From: Chloroflexota bacterium
GTDB lineage: Bacteria > Chloroflexota > Anaerolineae > Promineifilales > Promineifilaceae
Reading direction: 5' to 3'
Length of the DNA stretch: 64,000 nt
Assembly: GCA_014584575.1 (NCBI GenBank)
Contig: JACTMP010000017.1
Span: forward strand, 241,885 to 305,884
Part shown: positions 25,038 through 33,773 of the stretch, one piece after another
Numbering within the stretch: position 1 is the stretch's first letter
Layout of the letters: the number at the start of each line of letters is the position of its first letter
The notes under the pieces: generated by a model
What the model saw: only the letters and a program-made list of their open reading frames with translations
Databases searched by the model: none
Told to the model about the DNA's origin: nothing
Position numbers and translations under genes: made by a program

Positions 25038-26195
25038 ATGTCGGAAAGCCCTACCCCACCCCCCACAACATCATCTACCGTCTGGCCTGACTGGCAAAAA
25101 CAGTTGGCCGGTCTGGTGCTGATTTTGTTGGTTCCGGTCATTTTTGTCTTTTTCAAACCGGCATTCACTATACTGCTCATCACCTTTTTATTAGCCTTTA
25201 TTCTGCGCTACCCCATCAACTTTCTGCACCGGCGGCTTAAGCTACGCTACTCCATCGCCGTCTTTCTCGTCTTTTTTGTTTTTCTGCTGCTGGCGATCTG
25301 GGCATTTGTGGCTCTGACCGGGGCCGTTATCTCTACGGCCGTCACCCTGTTACAAGAGCTACAGACCTTTATCAATGCCAACATGCCCGCGCCGCCAGAG
25401 TCACTTAATCTCGGCCCCATTGACCTGAGTTTCCTGATTGCGCCCCTACAACGAATGGCTACTAGCTTTGTCATCACGCAATTATTTGGCGGCCCGGCCG
25501 GCATTGTCACCGGACTGGGGCAACTCATCACCAACGCCGCTGACGTGATGGGGCAATTTGCCATCATCGTCACCATTTTGCTCTTCTTCCTGTTGGAAAT
25601 GCCCACCACCATTGGCGGCATTGGCCGGCTGTTCCCCGAAAATTCGCGCCGAGAATATGCCATCTTAATCCAGCGCAGCGATCAATTGCTGGCCAACTTC
25701 TTTTTTGGCTCGCTGCTGGTGGTCGGTTTTTACTGGTTGCTGGCTTACGTCATGTTTGTCATTACGGGTATATCCGATCCATTGCTCAAAGGGTTTATTG
25801 TGGGTGTGCCTAATTTCATCCCCCAGGTTGGCGGCTATATCTCCACCATCCTTGTTTTTATCATCGCCCTCATCAGCGGCACAGACCGCTTCGCTATGGG
25901 GCCGCTGGTCTTTGCTTTTGTGATGATGATCATTTTTATGGTCGCTTCGGGCATTGCCTATTATTTCGTAGATGCCCGCGTTTACTCCAAGTCGGTGAAA
26001 ATTCCCATCTGGCTCATTTTGATTGGGCTGATTGTATTTGCGGCCGTGATGGGTACGCTGGGATTCCTGATAGCCGCCGCCGCCATTGCTATCTTTGGCG
26101 AGTTTTTTGTCTTCACCCTTAAAAAGATTCGCGGCGAAGACCCCTACCCAGGTGAACCGGAACCGCCGCTGTTTACAAAGTATTGGGAACGGTGA
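25038..26195 (+). CDS. AI-2E family transporter
   Basis: 385 residues with about eight membrane helices in the pattern of the AI-2E (UPF0118) family: two pairs near the N-terminus, a central soluble stretch (about 115-190) and a C-terminal group with V-P-N-F-I-P-Q-V-G-G-Y-I. Members export signals or act as sodium/proton antiporters; the actual substrate here is unknown. GGAGGAAG lies before ATG 25038. A weak promoter (TTTACA 24966-24971, TACAAT 24991-24996, 19-base spacing) lies upstream. A tRNA gene follows. Confidence 0.9.
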   Translation: MSESPTPPPTTSSTVWPDWQKQLAGLVLILLVPVIFVFFKPAFTILLITFLLAFILRYPINFLHRRLKLRYSIAVFLVFFVFLLLAIWAFVALTGAVISTAVTLLQELQTFINANMPAPPESLNLGPIDLSFLIAPLQRMATSFVITQLFGGPAGIVTGLGQLITNAADVMGQFAIIVTILLFFLLEMPTTIGGIGRLFPENSRREYAILIQRSDQLLANFFFGSLLVVGFYWLLAYVMFVITGISDPLLKGFIVGVPNFIPQVGGYISTILVFIIALISGTDRFAMGPLVFAFVMMIIFMVASGIAYYFVDARVYSKSVKIPIWLILIGLIVFAAVMGTLGFLIAAAAIAIFGEFFVFTLKKIRGEDPYPGEPEPPLFTKYWER

Positions 26196-26220
26196 TCGGC
26201 CTTCGGATCACGAATTACGG

Positions 26221-26249
26221 TTGCCTGCCCGGTAACGCCCGGTTATAAT
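26221..26249 (+). promoter_or_regulatory. Promoter of tRNA-Lys
   Basis: TTGCCT (26221-26226), a 17-base spacer and a perfect TATAAT (26244-26249) end 11 bases before the tRNA. Confidence 0.75.
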
Positions 26250-26260
26250 CCGCCCGCTTT

Positions 26261-26336
26261 GGGTCATTAGCTCAGCTGGCAGAGCAGTGGACTTTTAATC
26301 CATTGGTCGAAGGTTCGAATCCTTCATGACCCACCA
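26261..26336 (+). tRNA. tRNA-Lys (anticodon UUU)
   Basis: A full cloverleaf can be drawn: acceptor GGGTCAT/ATGACCC, D arm with GCTC...GAGC, anticodon loop CTTTTAA giving UUU, T arm GAAGG-TTCGAAT-CCTTC, discriminator A and an encoded CCA (26334-26336). It has its own promoter and terminator and so is a one-gene unit. Confidence 0.97.
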
Positions 26337-26340
26337 GAGA

Positions 26341-26373
26341 AACGGCCGTAATCCCACTCACGGCCGTTTTTTT
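26341..26373 (+). terminator. Terminator of tRNA-Lys made of two ACGGCCGT copies
   Basis: AACGGCCGT (26341-26349) pairs with ACGGCCGTT (26360-26368), followed by a run of T to 26373. Both stem arms are the genome's abundant octamer. Confidence 0.9.
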
Positions 26374-26499
26374 ATTCCCCTCCACGTTTGCCCCAACCTC
26401 ACCACCCGGCTAAACTCCCCGAACACGGCAAAGGTTTATCTTTTTCTATCTCTTTGCCCCTTTGCATCTTTGCGTCAAGAATTTTAGGAGATCAGTAAA

Positions 26500-28548
26500 G
26501 TGACCCAACCAACCCCACCCCAGGCCGCCATTCGCCCACAAGAATTGACCTTGCACGGCCGTAGCCGCATTGACAACTACTACTGGCTGCGTGAACGCGA
26601 AAACCCGGAAGTGCTGGCCTATCTGGAAGCCGAAAACAGCTACACGCAGGCCATCATGGCTCATACCGAACCACTACAAGAGCAACTGTACCAGGAAATG
26701 GTCGGCCGTATTCAAGAGACCGACAGCACCGTGCCCGTGCGCCTGGGTAACAACTATTACTACACCCGCACCGAAGCCGGTTTGCAGTATGAAATCCACT
26801 GCCGCAAGGTGGGCAGCCTGGACGCGCCGGAAGAAATTCTCATTGATGAAAATGCCCTGGCAGCAGGCCAGCCCTACTTCAAAATGGGCATCTTCAAACC
26901 CAGCCCTGACCAGAAAATCCTGGCCTACTCCACCGATACCAGCGGCGGCGAACGGTATATTATGCAGTTTAAGAATCTGGAAACGGGCGAATTGCTGCCC
27001 GATCAAATCCCCAATACCAGCTACACTGTTGAGTGGGCCAACGATAACCAGACTGTTTTCTACACGGTGCAAAACGAGGCGTGGCGCAATTACCAGTTGC
27101 GTCGCCACACATTGGGCACAGATGCAGCCCATGACCCGGTTATTTACCAGGAAGATGATGCACTGTTCAATGTAATGGTGAGCAAGACAAAAGATAAAGC
27201 ATATCTGCTGCTGATCATTTTCAGTCTGGAAGCCAGCGAGGAACATCTTCTGGACGCTAATCAGCCCTTAGGCACATTCCACCTTTTGCAGCCCCGGCAA
27301 AACAACGTGCAGTATTTCTCATTTCACCGGCAAGGGATGTTGTACATCCATACCAATGAAGAGGCGCCTAATTTCAAGGTGATGGTCACGGCCGTCAGCC
27401 AACCTCAAAAATCAAACTGGCAAGAATTCATCCCCCACAACCCGGAGCGGTTTATTGAGACGTTGGATATGTTTGACGAGCATCTGGTGGTCTACGGCCG
27501 TACACAAGGTCTGCGCACCCTGCAAATCCATCATTTCGGCAGCGGCCAAACCCGTGAAGTGCCCTTCCCCGAACCGGTCTACAGCTACACCCGCGCCGAC
27601 AATCCCGAATCGGCCACCAACAAATTGCGATTTGTTTACCAGTCGCTCACTACCGCCGACACCACTTACGACCTGGATATGGACGACCTGACCTGGGAAT
27701 TCAAAAAACAACTGCCGGTCCTGGGCGGATATGACGCCGGCAATTATGTGACCGAACGGATATGGGCGACGGCCGTAGATGGCACAAAAATCCCCATCTC
27801 CCTGGTTTATCGCCGGGGGGTGGCGCGCAGCGGTCAAACGCCCTGCCTGCTGTACGCCTATGGCTCGTATGGCGCGAACATGGAACCCCGCTTCGACCAG
27901 AAACGGCTTTGCCTGATTGATCGCGGCTTCGTTTACGCCATCGCCCACATTCGCGGCGGGCAGGAAATGGGCCGCCACTGGTATGACCAGGGCAAATGGC
28001 TGCAAAAGAAAAATAGCTTCACCGACTTCATCGCCTGCGCCGAACACCTGATTGCCCAAAATTACACCAGCGCCGACCGGCTGGCCATCATGGGGCGCAG
28101 CGCCGGTGGTCTGCTGATGGGCGCGGTCACGGTGCTGCGCCCCGACCTCTTCAAAGCAGTGGTAGCCGGCGTCCCCTTTGTGGATGTTGTCACCACCATG
28201 TTGGACGAATCCATCCCCCTCACCACCGCCGAATTTGACGAGTGGGGCAATCCCAAAGACGAGGCATACTTCAACTACATGCTCTCCTACTCCCCCTATG
28301 ACAACACCACTGCCCAGGCATACCCCCACCTGCTCATCACCGGCGGGCTAAACGATCCGCGGGTGCAGTATTGGGAACCGGCCAAGTGGACGGCCAAACT
28401 ACGCGCCATGAAAACAGACAACAACCGTCTGCTGCTGAAAACCTTCATGGGCGCCGGCCATTTTTCTTCGTCTGGCCGTTATGATTACCTCAAAGACACA
28501 GCGTTTGAGTACGCCTTTATTCTGGATGTACTCGACCTTCAGCAGTGA
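26500..28548 (+). CDS. ptrB: S9 family peptidase, oligopeptidase B-like
   Basis: 682 residues: an N-terminal seven-bladed propeller (about 70-400) that limits substrate size and a C-terminal alpha/beta-hydrolase. The catalytic Ser534 lies in G-R-S-A-G-G; the later G-G-L-N-D-P-R-V holds the Asp, and G-A-G-H-F the His. The block R-G-G-Q-E-M-G-R-H-W-Y is typical of oligopeptidase B, which cuts short peptides after basic residues in the cytoplasm. The start is GTG 26500 with TAGGAG upstream. The stop overlaps the next gene's ATG (ATGA), so the two are coupled. Confidence 0.93.
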   Translation: MTQPTPPQAAIRPQELTLHGRSRIDNYYWLRERENPEVLAYLEAENSYTQAIMAHTEPLQEQLYQEMVGRIQETDSTVPVRLGNNYYYTRTEAGLQYEIHCRKVGSLDAPEEILIDENALAAGQPYFKMGIFKPSPDQKILAYSTDTSGGERYIMQFKNLETGELLPDQIPNTSYTVEWANDNQTVFYTVQNEAWRNYQLRRHTLGTDAAHDPVIYQEDDALFNVMVSKTKDKAYLLLIIFSLEASEEHLLDANQPLGTFHLLQPRQNNVQYFSFHRQGMLYIHTNEEAPNFKVMVTAVSQPQKSNWQEFIPHNPERFIETLDMFDEHLVVYGRTQGLRTLQIHHFGSGQTREVPFPEPVYSYTRADNPESATNKLRFVYQSLTTADTTYDLDMDDLTWEFKKQLPVLGGYDAGNYVTERIWATAVDGTKIPISLVYRRGVARSGQTPCLLYAYGSYGANMEPRFDQKRLCLIDRGFVYAIAHIRGGQEMGRHWYDQGKWLQKKNSFTDFIACAEHLIAQNYTSADRLAIMGRSAGGLLMGAVTVLRPDLFKAVVAGVPFVDVVTTMLDESIPLTTAEFDEWGNPKDEAYFNYMLSYSPYDNTTAQAYPHLLITGGLNDPRVQYWEPAKWTAKLRAMKTDNNRLLLKTFMGAGHFSSSGRYDYLKDTAFEYAFILDVLDLQQ

Positions 28549-30053
28549 TGTGGCGTGGTTTTCTTCTTTTTGTGTGGGTTGGGGTGTGGCTGACCGGCTG
28601 CGGACAAACAACGGCGGTCACGGCCGTACCCCATACCAGCCCCACCCCCACCAATCCACCGGCTACCATTCCCCCGGCCACAGACACGGCCGTGCCCATC
28701 GCCCTGGCCTCAGCAACAGCCACCCGCACCCCCTCACCGCCGCCCACCATCACCCCATCACCGCCACCCCTCATCACCCCATCATCCTCTCCCACCAGCA
28801 CCCCCTCCTACACCCCATCGCCTACGCTCCGGCCCTATGCCACCATTGACGCCACCACCCATCCACCGGGCACGGCCGTGCCTCCAGCGGCGCCTCTCTT
28901 TAACAAACCGGCCCACATCACCAACATCATCCTGTTGGGCAACGATGTCACCACACCACAAGGGGGGCGCACCGACAGCCTCATCCTGGTCTCCATTGAC
29001 CGCGAAAACAAAATCGCTACCATGCTCAGCCTGCCGCGTGACCTGTACGTCGTCATTCCCGGCTGGCGCATGGCGCGCATCAATCTGGCTCTGCCACACG
29101 GTCATGGCAGTGACTACCCCGGCGCGGGCGGCGGGCTGATCAAAGACACCATTGAATACAACCTGGGCATTCCCGTGGATTATTATGCGCGGATTGGGTT
29201 TGATGGTTTCAAAACGGCCGTAGACGCCGTAGGTGGCATCGAGATGGTGGTCAACTGCCCGCTCACCGATTGGCGGCTCATCTCACCCGAACTCGACCCG
29301 GAGCTAGAGGAAAGTTGGGAATTATTCACCCTGGAACCCGGCGTACAGCCTATGGATGGCGACCTGGCGCTCTGGTATGCTCGCTCGCGCCGCACCACTA
29401 ACGATTTTGAGCGTGGCCTGCGCCAGCAACGCATCTTACAGGCCATTTTCAACAAAGGGCTGGTGCGGGAGATGCTGCCACAACTGCCCGACCTGTGGGC
29501 CGCCTATCGGCAGCATGTGGAAACCGACATCCCCCTGCCGGTGATGGTAGAACTGGCGGCGTTGGCCCCGGCCGTGCAGACCAATGGCGTCCACCATCTG
29601 ACATTGCCTTATGCCGCCTTTAAGTCCTGGCGAGACCCTGCCGGTGGTTCCGTACAACTGTTGCAATGGACAGCCGCTGAACCAACCCTGCGGCGTGTAA
29701 TGGAACCACCGGCGCTTAATCGGGCGACACGGCCGTCACTCACAGTCGAGGTTGCGACCGCCGATTACATTCTCTATCGGCAAATGGCCGACAATCTGGC
29801 CTGGTATGGCTTTCGACCGCAGTACACGGCCGTTGCCGAAACCCCCGCCCGCACCACCATCGAATACTTTGGCCCCAACCTCAAAGGAGCGGATGCCGAA
29901 CTGCTGAGCTGGCTTTTCCATCGCCAACCGGCCGACATCACGCTGTCGCCAGCCGCCAGCGAAACCGGCGACCACGTCGGCTATCGCGTCACCCTCGGTT
30001 ACGATGCCAACCCTTGCCTGGCCTTCCTGCAACCCCCAACCGGCGAGCCATAA
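28545..30053 (+). CDS. LytR-CpsA-Psr family lipoprotein
   Basis: 502 residues. A lipoprotein signal ends in L-T-G-C (Cys near 20), followed by a Thr/Pro-rich linker to about 115. The LCP domain follows: N-I-I-L-L-G-N-D, R-T-D-S-L-I-L-V-S-I-D, S-L-P-R-D-L-Y-V (with the pyrophosphate-binding Arg) and the A-V-D-A-V-G-G-I-E block. A LytR C-terminal-like domain may follow (about 390-495). LCP enzymes move polyisoprenoid-linked glycans onto the cell wall or proteins. The start overlaps the peptidase stop by 4 bases. No anionic wall polymer genes are adjacent except the GT2 pair far upstream. Confidence 0.92.
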   Translation: MMWRGFLLFVWVGVWLTGCGQTTAVTAVPHTSPTPTNPPATIPPATDTAVPIALASATATRTPSPPPTITPSPPPLITPSSSPTSTPSYTPSPTLRPYATIDATTHPPGTAVPPAAPLFNKPAHITNIILLGNDVTTPQGGRTDSLILVSIDRENKIATMLSLPRDLYVVIPGWRMARINLALPHGHGSDYPGAGGGLIKDTIEYNLGIPVDYYARIGFDGFKTAVDAVGGIEMVVNCPLTDWRLISPELDPELEESWELFTLEPGVQPMDGDLALWYARSRRTTNDFERGLRQQRILQAIFNKGLVREMLPQLPDLWAAYRQHVETDIPLPVMVELAALAPAVQTNGVHHLTLPYAAFKSWRDPAGGSVQLLQWTAAEPTLRRVMEPPALNRATRPSLTVEVATADYILYRQMADNLAWYGFRPQYTAVAETPARTTIEYFGPNLKGADAELLSWLFHRQPADITLSPAASETGDHVGYRVTLGYDANPCLAFLQPPTGEP

Positions 30054-30070
30054 GAACTACCCAACCCCTT

Positions 30071-31054
30071 TCAAGCCGTCTCCAGCAGCAAACAGGCAGC
30101 TTCATGCGCTGTAGCCGCCATCTGTAACTGCGGGTCAATCTCCTGGCAAACGGGCTGCGCCAGCGGGCAGCGCGGGTGAAAACGGCAGCCGGATGGCAGG
30201 TCAATAGGGTTCGGCGTTTCCCCTTGCAAGATGAGCCGCTCCCGCCGCTGGCGCGGGTTGGGCACGGGCACTACCGATATGAGTGCTTTGGTATAAGGAT
30301 GTTGTGGATTTTGCAACACCTGGAGCGCAGGGCCAATTTCCACAATCCGCCCCAGGTACATGACGGCAATGCGGTCGGCCACATACCCCACCGTACCCAA
30401 ATCGTGGGTGATCATCACAATAGAAATGCCGCGCGTCTGGCGCAGTTCCAACAACAAATTCAAAATCTCGGCGCGGATGCTCACATCCAACATGGAAACC
30501 GGCTCGTCAGCAATGAGCAGTTCCGGCTCCAGCACCAGCGCCCCGGCAATGACCACCCGCTGCCGCTGCCCGCCCGACAATTCCTGCGGCAGCCGGTGCA
30601 AAAAGTTCACCGCCGGTTTTAAGCCGGCGTCTTCTAATGCCTGAATGACACGCTGCTCCCGTTCTTGTTTGTTTTTCACCAACTTATGCACATTGAGCGG
30701 CTCGGCCACAATGTCGGCAATGGTCATGACCGGATTAAGCGATTCGTAGGGGTCCTGGAAGATCATTTGCACATGGCGGCGTACCACTTGCATGTCGCGT
30801 CCCTTGAGGGCGCTGATATTCTGCTCATCAATCTGGATGACGCCAGAGGTCGGCTTTTCCAGCCCCATCAACGTCAACGCCAGGGTCGTCTTGCCACAGC
30901 CGCTTTCGCCCACCACCGCCAGCACTTCCCCCCGCCCCACCGTAAACGATACATCATCTACAGCATGGACAAACTTTTCCTGACGCTCAAACAGGCCGCC
31001 CTTTTTCACGGGAAAAAGTTTGCGCAGGTGGGTGACTTCTACGATAGATGACAT
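30071..31054 (-). CDS. Peptide ABC transporter ATPase (DppF/OppF-like)
   Basis: 327 residues. Walker A G-E-S-G-C-G-K-T, signature L-S-G-G-Q-R-Q-R, Walker B L-L-I-A-D-E-P-V-S and the switch His (I-T-H-D) are all present. The C-terminal oligopeptide-ABC tail has the cysteine-bearing block G-C-R-F-H-P-R-C-P-L-A. It powers import of peptides or nickel-like ligands with its partner ATPase. Start 31054 is chosen over 31090, whose extra codons come from an AGATTGG repeat. Last gene of the minus-strand opp-type operon. Confidence 0.94.
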   Translation of the reverse strand: MSSIVEVTHLRKLFPVKKGGLFERQEKFVHAVDDVSFTVGRGEVLAVVGESGCGKTTLALTLMGLEKPTSGVIQIDEQNISALKGRDMQVVRRHVQMIFQDPYESLNPVMTIADIVAEPLNVHKLVKNKQEREQRVIQALEDAGLKPAVNFLHRLPQELSGGQRQRVVIAGALVLEPELLIADEPVSMLDVSIRAEILNLLLELRQTRGISIVMITHDLGTVGYVADRIAVMYLGRIVEIGPALQVLQNPQHPYTKALISVVPVPNPRQRRERLILQGETPNPIDLPSGCRFHPRCPLAQPVCQEIDPQLQMAATAHEAACLLLETA

Positions 31055-31058
31055 AGCT

Positions 31059-31112
31059 ATTGTGAGATTGGGAGATTGAGAGATTGGCAATCTCCCAATC
31101 TCCTAATCTCCA
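31059..31112. repeat. AGATTGG-type fold-back repeat between the two ATPase genes
   Basis: GAGATTGGGAGATTGAGAG is followed by CAATCTCCCAATCTCC-type copies. The right end writes the last residues and stop (E-N-G-D-stop) of the upstream ATPase gene. Confidence 0.8.
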
Positions 31113-32107
31113 TTCTCTGCCAGATGACAACTCGCCCAATGCCCAGGGCTGACCTGGCGCAAGCCGGGCTGTTCGGTATGGCAGCGGTCAAAGACAGCGG
31201 GGCAGCGGGGGGCAAAACGGCAGCCGGGCGGCAGGGCGTTTAGCCGGGGTGGATGGCCGGGAATGCTGGCTAACTTTTCGGTGGGGCGGCTGAGGTCAGG
31301 AAAGGCACGCAGCAATTCGCGGGTGTAGGGGTGCTGGGGATCGTTGTAAATGGTATCCACGCTGGCGTATTCGGCCGTGACCCCACCATACATCACCAGC
31401 ACAGTGTCACACATTTCGGCGACCACACCCAGATCATGGGTGACAAAGAGGATGGACAGCCCCAGTTTTTGCCGCAGTTTGTCCAGCAGTTCCAAAATTT
31501 GGGCCTGTACCATCACATCCAGGGCGGTCGTAGGTTCATCGGCAATAACAATTTGGGGACTGCAAGCCAGGGCCATGGCGATCATGGCGCGCTGGCGCAT
31601 ACCGCCGGAGTATTGGTGTGGGTATTGGTGGCGACGTTCGGGGCCAATGCCTACCAGGTCGAGCAGTTCGGCGACACGGCCGTCTATCACTCCCTTATCT
31701 TCAATGTAATTGTGCTGCACAATCGCTTCCGCAATCTGGTCACCCACGCGCTGCACCGGGTTGAGCGCGTTCATGGCCCCCTGGAAAATCATGGCAATAT
31801 GCTTCCAGCGAATACCGGCCATGGCATTTTCGCTGAGGTCAAGCAAGTCCTGGCCCATGAAGTTGACCGTGCCGGAGGTGATACGGCCGTTGGCCGGCAG
31901 CAGCCGCATCAAACTCAGCATCAACGTCGTCTTACCGCAGCCACTCTCCCCCACCAGCCCCAGCACCTCGCCTTCGCGCAGCGTAAAACTCACATTCACC
32001 AGCGCATGGGCCGGCGGCGCACTTTCCAGCAAAAAATCCGTAGACAAATCCGTAACGGACATTAAGACCGGCGCTTTCTGCAATGAATAGGAGTTATGGG
32101 CGCCCAT
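31103..32107 (-). CDS. Peptide ABC transporter ATPase (DppD/OppD-like)
   Basis: 334 residues. Walker A G-E-S-G-C-G-K-T (about 53-60), signature Y-S-G-G-M-R-Q-R, Walker [10 protein letters not shown] and V-T-H-D are intact, with the oligopeptide C-terminal tail G-C-R-F-A-P-R-C-P. It pairs with the downstream ATPase. The start at 32107 overlaps the stop of the Uma2 gene (TAATG); a later ATG at 32062 is an alternative that fits the family's usual N-terminus better, and neither has a clear ribosome-binding site. Its final residues and stop are written by an AGATTGG repeat. Confidence 0.93.
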   Translation of the reverse strand: MGAHNSYSLQKAPVLMSVTDLSTDFLLESAPPAHALVNVSFTLREGEVLGLVGESGCGKTTLMLSLMRLLPANGRITSGTVNFMGQDLLDLSENAMAGIRWKHIAMIFQGAMNALNPVQRVGDQIAEAIVQHNYIEDKGVIDGRVAELLDLVGIGPERRHQYPHQYSGGMRQRAMIAMALACSPQIVIADEPTTALDVMVQAQILELLDKLRQKLGLSILFVTHDLGVVAEMCDTVLVMYGGVTAEYASVDTIYNDPQHPYTRELLRAFPDLSRPTEKLASIPGHPPRLNALPPGCRFAPRCPAVFDRCHTEQPGLRQVSPGHWASCHLAENGD

Positions 32108-32694
32108 TATTGGGTGAAGAAATCGGCGATCTGGCAGGAAAAACCCGGCAAGAGAGGCGAGGAGAGCGTGTCATGGGGAAAGAGAGTGAAATCGAGTTGA
32201 AGACGGCCACGCGCCCGTCGGTACACCGCCACCTGCCGCAATCGCCAATCCATGATCCAGTATTCCTGCACCCCTTGTTGTTCATATAACTTCAGTTTCA
32301 ATTCCCGGTCGCGCCGTTCATTTTCGCTGCCCGGTGACAGCACCTCCACCGCCAGTTCCGGCGCACCGGTCACGTGCCCGGCCTCATCCAGCAGCGCCGC
32401 CAACCGTTCATGGCTGATCCACACCACATCCGGCACAACCGCATCAAACTCGCCAAAAATCACGCCAGGATTAATGCCGGCCTGCCCCATCTTGCTTGTT
32501 TTAGACCATTGGTTGAGCAAGCTAGAGATATTGCCGCAGGTGGTTTGATGATACCAATGAGGCGGTTCTGTAACGAATAATTCTCCCTCAATAATTTCAT
32601 ACCGGGTGTCGCTGTCGGGCATCAATTCCAGATCGGCTGTTGTCCAGCGGCGCTTTTCCATCACAGGTGTCAGTTCGCCTATCAGTTCGCTCAT
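32107..32694 (-). CDS. Uma2 family (DUF820) putative endonuclease
   Basis: 195 residues. The PD-(D/E)xK-like core reads V-V-P-D-V-V-W, then P-E-L-A-V-E-V-L-S-P-G-S, and K-L-K-L-Y-E-Q-Q-G-V-Q-E-Y-W-I-M-D, the hallmark of Uma2. The N-terminus has the usual T-R-Y-E-I-I-E-G-E-L. Uma2 genes are abundant in Cyanobacteria and Chloroflexota, with no firm function. Here it sits inside a peptide-transporter operon, between permease and ATPase genes, and its stop overlaps the ATPase start. This looks like an insertion that kept the operon readable. Confidence 0.92.
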   Translation of the reverse strand: MSELIGELTPVMEKRRWTTADLELMPDSDTRYEIIEGELFVTEPPHWYHQTTCGNISSLLNQWSKTSKMGQAGINPGVIFGEFDAVVPDVVWISHERLAALLDEAGHVTGAPELAVEVLSPGSENERRDRELKLKLYEQQGVQEYWIMDWRLRQVAVYRRARGRLQLDFTLFPHDTLSSPLLPGFSCQIADFFTQ

Positions 32695-32740
32695 GCGTTT
32701 GCTCCTTTTGCAACCATGCGCCTATTTTAGCATAGGATCA

Positions 32741-33685
32741 TCAGTCGCCGGGCACCGGTTTCTCTTTCATCCCCATCATCCGCGCCACCATTTTGGAGCC
32801 AACGGAGAGATGGTGTGTCTCCAGGCGGGGGTTGAGTACCTGCTCCAACCCCTGCCCCAACAGGGTGCAGCCCAATACCAGCCAGACAATGCCTAAACCA
32901 GGGGCCACCAGCGCCCACCAGGCGCCTGCGCTCATCGCCCCGCGTGTGAAGGCGAAGTTCAGCATTTGGCCCCAACTGATCTTGGTGGGGTCAGACAACC
33001 CCAGGAAACTGAGGGCGCTCTCGTTCAGCACGGCCAGGGAGATGACCAGGACGGTATTGACCACAATGAGCGGCAGCACCAGGGGGAAGATGTGCCGCCG
33101 GATGATGTGCAAATTACCCGCACCAATGGCCCGCGCCCGCAGCACAAATTTGCGCTGCTTCACGGACAAGGTCTGCGACCGTACCAACCGCGCCGAAGAC
33201 GTCCAGCCCAATAGGCCAATGACCAAAATGATGTTGAGCAAACTTGGTTTGGTCAGCGCCACCAGCAGCACAATCAGGGGAAAGTCGGGGATGACCAGCA
33301 TGATGTCGGTGAAGCGCATCAGGCCATTTTCCAGCTTGCCACCATAAAAACCGGCCGTAATTCCGACGAGGCCACCAATGCAGATGGCAATAAAAGATGC
33401 AAAAAAACCAACAATGAGGGAAACCCGCGATCCATAAATGAAGTTGGACAACACATCCTTCCCGGCGTCATCTGTGCCCAATGGGTGGGCGGCGCTGGGA
33501 GGGGCATAGATGTCATCTATGGTGACACGCACCGGCCGGTAGGGATCATAGGGGGCCAGAACCGGCGCAAAAACGGCCATCAAGATGACCAGGGTAAGCA
33601 TGATAGCCCCGGCCATGCCCATGCGATTGCGCCGGAAGGTGCGCCAGAAAGTGCGGACGGGAGGGGTGGAGGTGGGTTGGGTCAT
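32741..33685 (-). CDS. Peptide ABC transporter permease (DppC/OppC-like)
   Basis: 314 residues. It starts F-W-R-T-F-R-R-N-R-M-G-M-A-G and has six membrane segments. The binding-protein-dependent permease signature (E-A-x-x-x-G-type loop) is seen as R-A-R-A-I-G-A-G-N-L-H-I-I-R-R-H-I-F-P. The N-terminal G-T-D-D-A-G-K-D-V-L motif is typical of DppC. It forms the channel with the next permease. The spacer to that gene is filled by an AGATTGG repeat. Confidence 0.94.
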   Translation of the reverse strand: MTQPTSTPPVRTFWRTFRRNRMGMAGAIMLTLVILMAVFAPVLAPYDPYRPVRVTIDDIYAPPSAAHPLGTDDAGKDVLSNFIYGSRVSLIVGFFASFIAICIGGLVGITAGFYGGKLENGLMRFTDIMLVIPDFPLIVLLVALTKPSLLNIILVIGLLGWTSSARLVRSQTLSVKQRKFVLRARAIGAGNLHIIRRHIFPLVLPLIVVNTVLVISLAVLNESALSFLGLSDPTKISWGQMLNFAFTRGAMSAGAWWALVAPGLGIVWLVLGCTLLGQGLEQVLNPRLETHHLSVGSKMVARMMGMKEKPVPGD

Positions 33686-33688
33686 AAG

Positions 33689-33772
33689 GAGTTGAGATTG
33701 GGAGATTGGGAGATTGGGAGATTGGGAGATTAAATCTCTTAATCTCTTAATCTCTTAATCTCTCAATCTCCT
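33689..33772. repeat. AGATTGGG tandem repeat with complement copies
   Basis: At least four GGGAGATT units are followed by five AATCTCTT/AATCTCTC units, so the spacer between the two permease genes can fold into one long hairpin. Confidence 0.85.
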
Positions 33773-33773
33773 C

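Noticed and set aside
27412..28329. Minus-strand open frame of 305 codons opposite the S9 peptidase
   Set aside because: Antisense of the catalytic domain of a clear gene; no start signal or domain.
33689..33772. CRISPR-like array
   Set aside because: The repeat units are 7-8 bases with no unique spacers and turn into their own complement halfway, so this is a fold-back low-complexity tract and not a CRISPR array.
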